From assembly GCA_020047875.1 (NCBI GenBank), contig JAIFNE010000021.1:1-5559 (forward strand): a stretch of DNA of 5,559 nucleotides, given 5' to 3'. How positions within the stretch are numbered: position 1 is the first letter of the stretch; each line of letters opens with the position of its first letter. This document shows positions 1-4,330 of the stretch, piece by piece. The position numbers and the translations under genes were made by a program. Source of the stretch: Hydrogenophaga sp. Lineage in GTDB: Bacteria; Pseudomonadota; Gammaproteobacteria; Burkholderiales; Burkholderiaceae_C. The notes beneath the pieces are model-generated. The model searched no databases and was not told where the DNA came from. It saw only the letters and a program-made list of their open reading frames with translations.

Positions 1-381
1 CTGTTTGTGGTTCACCACGCGTTCGAATCCACTGGCCTCGCGACGCAAGCGGTGGTGGCCATGGCGGCTCACGGCATCGTGCTGCACGATCCGGGCACGC
101 TGCTGGTGGTGAGCGCGCTGCTGTCCAACGCGGTGTCCAACGTGCCCGCGGTCATGCTGTTGCTGCCCCACCTCGGCGCCGATCCAGCCCAGGCTGGCAC
201 CCTGCTCGCGCTGGCCAGCACCTTCGCCGGCAACCTGCTGCTGGTGGGCTCCATCGCCAACTTGATCGTGGCCGATCTGGCCCAGAAGCAGGGCATTCAC
301 ATCGGCTGGCGCCAGCACGCCGCCACTGGCGTGCCGGTCACGCTGGCCTCGCTGGCGGTGCTGTGGTGGTGGATGGTGTGA
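1..381 (+). CDS. ArsB/NhaD/SLC13-type membrane permease, C-terminal fragment
   Basis: The reading frame is open from base 1 and ends at TGA 379-381, so only the last 126 residues of a larger integral membrane transporter are visible; the start lies outside the window. The fragment is very hydrophobic, with about three to four membrane segments. It carries SNAVSNVPAVMLLLP (roughly residues 40-54) and, further on, AGNLLLVGSIANLIV (roughly 75-89). A polar Asn/Ser-rich turn followed by a hydrophobic helix, and the GN-LLVGS-AN pattern, are typical of the ion transporter superfamily that includes ArsB, NhaD and SLC13 anion permeases. It ends in a Trp-rich helix (LWWWMV). The substrate cannot be told from this part: arsenite, sodium/proton or a di-/tricarboxylate or sulfate-like anion are all possible. 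The next gene is convergent, 48 bases away, and there is no obvious functional link to it. Confidence 0.8.
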   Translation: MFVVHHAFESTGLATQAVVAMAAHGIVLHDPGTLLVVSALLSNAVSNVPAVMLLLPHLGADPAQAGTLLALASTFAGNLLLVGSIANLIVADLAQKQGIHIGWRQHAATGVPVTLASLAVLWWWMV

Positions 382-429
382 GGCCGCGAATTCTGGTTGG
401 CTGCTGGTGGGTGGCGGGTCCATCGACCC

Positions 430-1368
430 TCAGTCTTGCGCCACCAGCGCCCGCAGGTCGCCCTCGTAGCCTTTCAGAACGCCCGCCGCGTGGGCGCGCT
501 GCTCGGCGCTGGTGCTGTTGTGCAGCGTGGCGAACTGGGTGCAGCCGTCTTTGAGCAGGGCGGCGCTGTAGGCGGCGTAGCCCGGTGTGGGGGAGTCGAA
601 CAGGCGTTGCGACCAGCTGCGCAGCGCGGCCACGGCTTCGGGCGGCGGGCTGCGCGAGCCGCTGGCGGCGAAGGCGGCGGCATGGGCGGCCTGCACCTCG
701 CGGATGGTCTGCAGCATGGCTGCCTGGCGGCGCTGGCGCTCGGCCTGGGTGCGCTGCGGGTCCCAGGCGGACTGCTGCAGGCCGGTGCGCAGCTGCTGGC
801 GCTGGGCGTCGGTGAGCGTGCCGTACAGGGTTTCAAAGCGGTCAATCGCGCGGTCGAGCCGGCGCTCCAGGCGCTGCGCCGGGGTGCCGCGCAGAAAGTC
901 TTTCTCAAAGTTCTCGTCGCCCTTGGCCTGGTGGCGCTTCATGTGTTGCAGTTGCTCGGGCGTGAGTTGCAGCGCCAGCGCGGCCAGCGGCATCGCGCCG
1001 CGATCGCTCATGCGCTGGAAACTGGCGCGCACCGCCCCGAATTCGGTGCACGCCTGCTCGGCGCTGATGTCTTGCTGCGCCAGCACCTGCCATTGCGCCA
1101 GGCGCTGCCCATACAGCGGCAGTTCGGCGCTGCGGTGCCAGGCGAGGAAGCGGTCGATGTCAGTACGGACCTGGGGCGACTGCGCTTCGGTGAAGTCGAC
1201 ATAGCCGTCGAGCCACCAGTAGGCGAAAGTGGGTGCCTGGTTGTAGGCCACGCGCGCGGCGCTGCAGGCGCTCAGCAAGAGCGCGGCGGCGGCGAGCCAG
1301 AGGGCGAGCGCGATAATTCTGCCCAGTTCAAAACGTGGGCCGGCAGCGGTCCCAGGAAAGGTTGGCAT
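430..1368 (-). CDS. DUF6279-like outer-membrane lipoprotein of unknown function
   Basis: A 312-residue protein begins with a lipoprotein signal peptide: a short N-terminal region with Arg12 and Arg17, a hydrophobic stretch at about 18-32, then the lipobox LSAC with the modified cysteine at residue 35. Ser at position +2 suggests sorting to the outer membrane (inference from the E. coli rule). The mature part starts with YNQAPTFAYWWLDGYVDFT (about 42-60), which I recognise as the hallmark of DUF6279-type lipoproteins. The rest is Gln/Arg/Ala-rich and probably all alpha-helical, with possible coiled-coil stretches around 130-235. No catalytic motif is visible and the family has no established function. 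The ATG at 1368-1366 is the only Met that gives a complete signal peptide; the open frame continues upstream but antisense to glmU. The Shine-Dalgarno is weak (GGGA about 8 bases upstream). The start codon overlaps that of glmU on the other strand. Confidence 0.85.
   Translation of the reverse strand: MPTFPGTAAGPRFELGRIIALALWLAAAALLLSACSAARVAYNQAPTFAYWWLDGYVDFTEAQSPQVRTDIDRFLAWHRSAELPLYGQRLAQWQVLAQQDISAEQACTEFGAVRASFQRMSDRGAMPLAALALQLTPEQLQHMKRHQAKGDENFEKDFLRGTPAQRLERRLDRAIDRFETLYGTLTDAQRQQLRTGLQQSAWDPQRTQAERQRRQAAMLQTIREVQAAHAAAFAASGSRSPPPEAVAALRSWSQRLFDSPTPGYAAYSAALLKDGCTQFATLHNSTSAEQRAHAAGVLKGYEGDLRALVAQD
1312..1317 (+). promoter_or_regulatory. candidate -10 element for glmU
   Basis: GATAAT matches the sigma-70 -10 consensus at five of six positions and sits in a rare AT-rich pocket inside the signal-peptide coding part of the divergent lipoprotein gene. 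It would give a leader of about 40 bases before the glmU ATG. No convincing -35 box stands 16-18 bases upstream, where the sequence is all G and C, so this is a weak call. glmU must be transcribed either from somewhere inside the lipoprotein gene or by antisense read-through of it. Confidence 0.3.
1354..1361 (+). promoter_or_regulatory. ribosome binding site of glmU
   Basis: AGGAAAGG lies just upstream of the ATG at 1367, with the AGGA core nine bases away. This supports the chosen glmU start, which also puts the AAGKGTR motif at the same distance from the N-terminus as in E. coli GlmU. The site lies inside the first codons of the oppositely oriented lipoprotein gene. Confidence 0.65.
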
Positions 1369-2779
1369 GGCGGCGTTCCCGGTGGATGTGGTGGTGATGG
1401 CGGCGGGCAAGGGCACACGCATGAAAAGCGCAAAGCCGAAAGTGTTGCATCGATTGGGCGGGCGCGCGCTGGCCCAGCATGTGATCGACACCGCTGCCGG
1501 GGTATCGGCGCGCTCGGTGGTGGTGATCACCGGCCACGGCGCCGAAGCGGTGGAGGCGGGGCTTTGCGAGCCGGCTGGTGTGGCGCTGAAATACGTGCGC
1601 CAAGAGCCCCAGCTGGGCACCGGCCACGCGGTGCAGCAGGCGCTGCCGGTGCTGGCTGACGACGGCGTGACCCTGGTGCTCTCGGGCGATGTGCCGCTGA
1701 CCCAGGCCGCCACACTGCAGGCCCTGCTCGATCTGAGCGCGGGCGAGCGGCTGGCGCTGCTCACGCTGGACCTGGCCGACCCGAGCGGTTATGGCCGCAT
1801 CGTGCGCGGCGGTGGTAAAGACGGAGGTGGCGAGGTGCTGGCGATCGTGGAGCAGAAAGACGCCACGCCCGAGCAGCGCGCCATCACCGAGATTTACAGC
1901 GGCATCATGGCCGTGCCCACCCGGCTGCTGCGCGCCTGGCTGGCGCGGCTGGACAACCAGAACGCCCAGGGCGAGTACTACCTGACCGACGTGGTGAGGT
2001 TCGCGGTGGCCGATGGCGCGGTGGTGCTCGCGCACCGCATTGCCGACGCGGTGCAGGTGGCTGGCGTGAACAGCCCGGTGCAGCTGGCCGAGCTGGAGCG
2101 CGCTTACCAGCGCCGGGTGGCGCAAGCGCTGATGGAGCAGGGCGTGCGTCTGGCCGACCCTGCGCGGCTCGATGTGCGGGGCTCGCTGGTGTGCGGGCCC
2201 GATGTGGAGATCGACGTGAACTGCGTGTTCGAGGGCCAGGTGACGCTGGGCGAGGGCGTGCGCATTGGGCCGAACTGCGTGATTGCCAATGCGCGCATCG
2301 AGGCCGGCGCCACGCTGCAGGCCTTCACCCACATTCAGGGCGAGAAAGCGGGCGTCACGGTGGGGCCGCGTGCCGAAATCGGGCCGTTTGCCCGCCTGCG
2401 TCCCGGCGCCGTGCTGGGCGCCGAGGTGCACATTGGCAACTTCGTGGAGGTGAAAAACTCCACCCTCGCCGCTGGCGCCAAGGCCAACCACCTGGCTTAT
2501 CTGGGCGACGCCGACGTGGGCGAGCGGGTCAACTATGGCGCGGGCAGCATCACCGCCAATTACGACGGCGCCAACAAGCACCGCACCGTGATCGAGGCCG
2601 ATGTGCACGTGGGCAGCAACTGCGTGCTGGTGGCGCCGGTGACCATAGGCGCTGGTGGCACGGTGGGCGCGGGCTCGACCATCAGCAAAAACACCGAGCC
2701 CGGCGCGCTCTCGGTGGCGCGCGGCAAGCAGGTGAGCGTGGCCAACTGGCGCCGACCCGCCAAGAAAAAGCCGGCGTGA
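1367..2779 (+). CDS. glmU: bifunctional UDP-GlcNAc pyrophosphorylase / glucosamine-1-phosphate N-acetyltransferase
   Basis: GlmU is a cytoplasmic enzyme that acetylates glucosamine-1-phosphate with acetyl-CoA and then joins the product to UTP, giving UDP-N-acetylglucosamine for peptidoglycan and lipopolysaccharide. Length is 470 residues, close to the usual ~456. The N-terminal uridylyltransferase domain (about 1-240) shows AAGKGTRM at 12-19, PKVLH at 24-28, GTGHA at 84-88, SGDVPL at 106-111, GYGRIVR at 141-147, VEQKDA at 161-166 and NAQGEYYLTD at 199-208. The C-terminal left-handed beta-helix domain (about 260-458) shows hexapeptide-type repeats, ARLRPGA at 342-348, the expected catalytic His375 in NHLAYLGDA, NYDGANK at 398-404, and the conserved WRRP plus lysines at the end. 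Compared from memory with E. coli there is a short glycine-rich insertion at about 148-157. All key residues are present, so it should be active. The start is supported by a Shine-Dalgarno at 1354-1361. Confidence 0.98.
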   Translation: MAAFPVDVVVMAAGKGTRMKSAKPKVLHRLGGRALAQHVIDTAAGVSARSVVVITGHGAEAVEAGLCEPAGVALKYVRQEPQLGTGHAVQQALPVLADDGVTLVLSGDVPLTQAATLQALLDLSAGERLALLTLDLADPSGYGRIVRGGGKDGGGEVLAIVEQKDATPEQRAITEIYSGIMAVPTRLLRAWLARLDNQNAQGEYYLTDVVRFAVADGAVVLAHRIADAVQVAGVNSPVQLAELERAYQRRVAQALMEQGVRLADPARLDVRGSLVCGPDVEIDVNCVFEGQVTLGEGVRIGPNCVIANARIEAGATLQAFTHIQGEKAGVTVGPRAEIGPFARLRPGAVLGAEVHIGNFVEVKNSTLAAGAKANHLAYLGDADVGERVNYGAGSITANYDGANKHRTVIEADVHVGSNCVLVAPVTIGAGGTVGAGSTISKNTEPGALSVARGKQVSVANWRRPAKKKPA

Positions 2780-2788
2780 AGGCCGGCT
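2764..2788 (-). terminator. intrinsic terminator of the minus-strand DUF2726 gene, spanning the glmU stop codon
   Basis: On the minus strand the sequence reads AGCCGGC, a six-base loop, GCCGGCT, then TTTTC: a perfect 7-base-pair GC-rich stem (2769-2775 with 2782-2788) followed by a U-tract. This is a classical Rho-independent terminator about 20 bases past the stop of the gene that ends at 2809. The loop contains the glmU TGA (2777-2779), and the U-tract is the complement of the lysine codons near the end of GlmU. On the plus strand the same hairpin has no U-tract (it is followed by GCTGAAA), so it would terminate glmU poorly at best. Confidence 0.8.
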
Positions 2789-2808
2789 GCTGAAATAGGG
2801 CCAGCGGT

Positions 2809-3564
2809 TCAGCCGCCGCGGATGTCGTTGGTGCCGCCGTCAAAGCCGCTGTGGCCCGATTGCAGCGAATCGGGCCCGCTGTCGCGCACGCGGCGGCTGC
2901 CGGGGCGCCCCAGCATCTCGTCCAGCTCGGCCAGGCCGCTCATGCCCATCACCTCGGACTCCCGGAACGTCGAGGGCGAGTAGGTCTGGTCGAACTCCGA
3001 AAACTGCGATTCCAGCTGCTGGCGCGGGCTGACGGTTTCGCGGTCGGTGGCGCGGCGGTTGAATGCCGGGCGCGGCAGCGCGGCCAGCTTGAGTTGCTGG
3101 CGGAATTCGTCGGGCGAGGGCATGCGGTTGATGCTCGGCTTCACATACACCAGCCGCACGCCAGCGGTCTTGAGCACGCGGTTTTTCACCTTGGCCTGGT
3201 GCGCCTTGGCGTTGGCGTCGCTCAGGTGGTACTGCTCCATGTCAAAGGCGAACACCGGGCGGCCATCGTCACCGCACACCACGAAATCCACCTTGTGCTG
3301 GTCCAGGCGTTGCCTGGCCCGTTTGCGGTTGGCGGCGCGCCGCACGCTGAGCATGTTGCGCAGCGGCACATTGGGTATCACCACCTGACCGGGAAACGTC
3401 TTGATCAGGTACTCCAGCATGGCCACCTGTTCGCGGGCGATCAGCGGTTCGGGGGTGTAGCGGTCGTCCAGGCCCGCAGAGGGTCTGCGGGTGTAGAGCC
3501 AGGCACCCAGGCCCATGCCCAGCAACACCAGGCAAATGGCAATGGCGATCCACAGAGGTGACAT
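2809..3564 (-). CDS. membrane-anchored DUF2726 domain protein
   Basis: A 251-residue protein. Residues 4-24 form one hydrophobic segment followed by YTRRPS, which suggests a single N-terminal membrane anchor with the rest in the cytoplasm. Residues about 40-160 match the DUF2726 pattern as I know it: a helix (REQVAMLEYLIKTFP), a strand (QVVIPNVPLRNMLSV), a basic segment (RRAANRKRARQRLDQHKVDF), then VVCGDDGRPVFAFDMEQYH and a later strand GVRLVYVKP. This arrangement resembles a restriction-endonuclease-like fold, but the function is unknown. The C-terminal ~90 residues are low-complexity, rich in Ser, Arg, Gly and Glu, and probably disordered. I chose the ATG at 3564 over a TTG six codons upstream because GGGAG stands eight bases before it. 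The gene is convergent with glmU, and a terminator follows it. It lies 133 bases downstream of the Lrp-type gene on the same strand, so co-transcription is possible. Confidence 0.8.
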   Translation of the reverse strand: MSPLWIAIAICLVLLGMGLGAWLYTRRPSAGLDDRYTPEPLIAREQVAMLEYLIKTFPGQVVIPNVPLRNMLSVRRAANRKRARQRLDQHKVDFVVCGDDGRPVFAFDMEQYHLSDANAKAHQAKVKNRVLKTAGVRLVYVKPSINRMPSPDEFRQQLKLAALPRPAFNRRATDRETVSPRQQLESQFSEFDQTYSPSTFRESEVMGMSGLAELDEMLGRPGSRRVRDSGPDSLQSGHSGFDGGTNDIRGG

Positions 3565-3572
3565 GGTTTGCA

Positions 3573-3577
3573 CTCCC
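3573..3577 (-). promoter_or_regulatory. ribosome binding site of the DUF2726 gene
   Basis: GGGAG on the minus strand, eight bases before the ATG at 3564. It decides between this start and the TTG at 3582, since the TTG would place the Shine-Dalgarno inside the coding region. Confidence 0.6.
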
Positions 3578-3603
3578 GGCAATGAAACTTGTAAGTGGGT
3601 GTA

Positions 3604-3632
3604 ATTCTAGGAGTCTGTCGCACTTGGTGGAA
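3604..3632 (-). promoter_or_regulatory. candidate promoter of the DUF2726 gene
   Basis: On the minus strand TAGAAT (3609-3604) matches the -10 consensus at five of six positions. Seventeen bases upstream is TTCCAC (3632-3627), a poor -35 that keeps only the first two T's. Transcription would start near 3597, about 33 bases before the ATG. It is one of the few AT-containing spots in this 133-base gap. The gap otherwise holds nothing I recognise: no clear terminator for the upstream Lrp-type gene. Confidence 0.35.
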
Positions 3633-3697
3633 CGTCGGCTGCAAATCGGCCGCTGCTATGGGTTCTTGGCGCTGTGTCTGCGCGGCTCGGTCGTCTT

Positions 3698-4195
3698 TTA
3701 CCGCGCGGGCGGCAGTGGCAGCGGCACCCGCGGGTCGAACTTGGCGCGCTTGACGCTGAAGAAAGCCTTGATGTTGCGCACATTGGCGTCGCTGGTGAAC
3801 AGCCGCTGCGCCAGCGCCAGGTAGGCCGGCATGTCGGGGCAGAACACCACCAGCACGAAGTCGGGCCCCGGGCTCACCCGGTAACACTGTTGCACCGCCG
3901 GCTCGGGCACCGCCCGCGCCTCAAACGCATCCAGCTGCTCGGCGCCCTGCCGCTCCAGCGTGATCTCCACCAGCGCCGTCAGCCCGTGACCGAGCAGGCT
4001 GGCCAGGCGGTCGGGCTGCAACACGGCCACCTCCCGCTCGATCACGCCCATCGCGCGCAGCCGCTTCACCCGCCGCAGGCTGGTGGGCGGCGAGAGGTGG
4101 GCCAGCTCGGCCAGCGCTTGGTTGCTGCGCGAGGCATCGTGTTGCAGGAGGTCGAGCAGCCGAAGGTCGGCCTCGTCGAGGTTGATTTCTTCCAT
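3698..4195 (-). CDS. Lrp/AsnC-family transcriptional regulator
   Basis: A 165-residue protein of the usual size for this family. Residues about 4-50 are the winged helix-turn-helix DNA-binding domain: LDEADLRLLDLLQHDASRSN, then LAELAHLSPPTSLRRVKRLRAMGVIERE, in which SPPTSLRRVKRL is the recognition helix region. After a linker (about 55-68), residues 70-150 form the RAM ligand-binding and oligomerisation domain, with GPDFVLVV at 110-117 corresponding to the family's G-x-x-D-(Y/F)-x-L signature. Such proteins form octamers or dimers that bind an amino acid and wrap DNA. The effector cannot be read from the sequence. I chose the ATG at 4195, which begins MEEINLDEAD as expected; the open frame extends to a TTG at 4228, but that adds residues unlike the family and has no Shine-Dalgarno. 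The ATG itself has only a weak purine-rich AAAGAG close upstream. It is divergent from glmS, separated by 135 bases that contain palindromes. Confidence 0.93.
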   Translation of the reverse strand: MEEINLDEADLRLLDLLQHDASRSNQALAELAHLSPPTSLRRVKRLRAMGVIEREVAVLQPDRLASLLGHGLTALVEITLERQGAEQLDAFEARAVPEPAVQQCYRVSPGPDFVLVVFCPDMPAYLALAQRLFTSDANVRNIKAFFSVKRAKFDPRVPLPLPPAR

Positions 4196-4209
4196 ATCTC
4201 TTTCATTCG

Positions 4210-4227
4210 TGAACGATTTCTCGTTCA
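4210..4227. promoter_or_regulatory. 18-base palindrome, candidate operator (autoregulation of the Lrp-type gene)
   Basis: TGAACGA-TTTC-TCGTTCA is a perfect inverted repeat with 7-base arms and a 4-base AT-rich centre. It sits 15-32 bases before the ATG of the Lrp-type gene, where a repressor would block its promoter. Lrp-family operators are typically ~15-base, imperfect palindromes with an AT-rich centre, so the shape fits. The assignment to this regulator is inferred from position only. Confidence 0.5.
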
Positions 4228-4230
4228 AAT

Positions 4231-4238
4231 TCGTACGA
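4231..4238. promoter_or_regulatory. TCGTACGA palindrome, possible additional half-site pair
   Basis: A perfect 8-base palindrome made of the same TCGT and ACGA half-motifs that occur in the neighbouring stretch (TCGT-GA-ACGA at 4207-4216, and TCGT at 4221-4224). The hexamer ATTCGT also recurs at 4205 and 4229, 24 bases apart. Repeated half-sites on a similar helical face would suit a multimeric Lrp-type protein; an 8-base palindrome alone may also be chance. Confidence 0.3.
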
Positions 4239-4249
4239 TGGAATTATTC

Positions 4250-4260
4250 GCCAAATTGGC
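4250..4260. promoter_or_regulatory. GCCAAATTGGC palindrome overlapping a putative glmS -35 region
   Basis: A perfect inverted repeat with 5-base arms around a central A, in the middle of the divergent region. Its sequence is unrelated to the 18-base palindrome, so it could bind another regulator or be chance. Its right arm overlaps the TTGGCC that could serve as the glmS -35 box. Confidence 0.3.
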
Positions 4261-4317
4261 CTGAAAGATGACCGTTAATTTTTAGGCCCCGCCGATACAC
4301 TGCCGGCCACACCATTT

Positions 4318-4324
4318 GAAGGAG
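4318..4324 (+). promoter_or_regulatory. ribosome binding site of glmS
   Basis: GAAGGAG, a strong Shine-Dalgarno, ends six bases before the ATG at 4331. Together with the Met-Cys start required for GlmS, it fixes the start codon beyond reasonable doubt. Confidence 0.85.
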
Positions 4325-4330
4325 CGGGCG

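Larger units (their letters stand above)
4196..4330. promoter_or_regulatory. shared divergent control region between the Lrp-type regulator and glmS
   Basis: These 135 bases must hold the promoters of both genes. The region is much more AT-rich than its surroundings, especially 4201-4285. It contains three perfect palindromes (listed separately). Possible glmS elements are TTGGCC at 4257-4262 as a -35-like box with the T-rich stretch near 4279-4285 as a -10, or TACACT at 4296-4301 as a -10 without a good -35. No promoter can be fixed with certainty. On the lrp side no pair of boxes stands out. Confidence 0.6.

Noticed and set aside
416..429. GGGTC-CATC-GACCC hairpin between the convergent permease and lipoprotein genes, considered as a terminator
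   Set aside because: The stem is only five base pairs and there is no U-tract on either strand; too weak to call.
397..1659. Long plus-strand open frame (420 codons) across the lipoprotein gene into glmU
   Set aside because: Low-complexity Gly/Ala/Arg-rich translation, no Shine-Dalgarno, and it overlaps two well-supported genes in other frames.
1328..2608. Long minus-strand open frame (426 codons) antisense to glmU
   Set aside because: Its product is rich in His, Arg, Ala and Gln with no recognisable domain, as expected from the complement of a high-GC gene; glmU on the other strand is unambiguous.
2851..3561. Plus-strand open frame (236 codons) antisense to the DUF2726 gene
   Set aside because: No domain, shadow composition, and the minus-strand gene has a membrane segment, a recognisable domain, a Shine-Dalgarno and a terminator.
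3680..3706. GCGCGG/CCGCGC inverted repeat near the end of the Lrp-type gene, considered as its terminator
   Set aside because: Fifteen-base loop and no U-tract downstream on the minus strand; such repeats are common by chance in GC-rich DNA.
4196..4228. N-terminal extension of the Lrp-type protein from TTG 4228
   Set aside because: Adds 11 residues unlike the family, has no Shine-Dalgarno, and would place the 18-base palindrome in the coding region; ATG 4195 gives the usual N-terminus.
4262..4330. glmS ribozyme or riboswitch upstream of glmS
   Set aside because: That ribozyme is known from Gram-positive bacteria; the leader here is at most about 70 bases, too short for its multi-pseudoknot core, and I see no matching structure.
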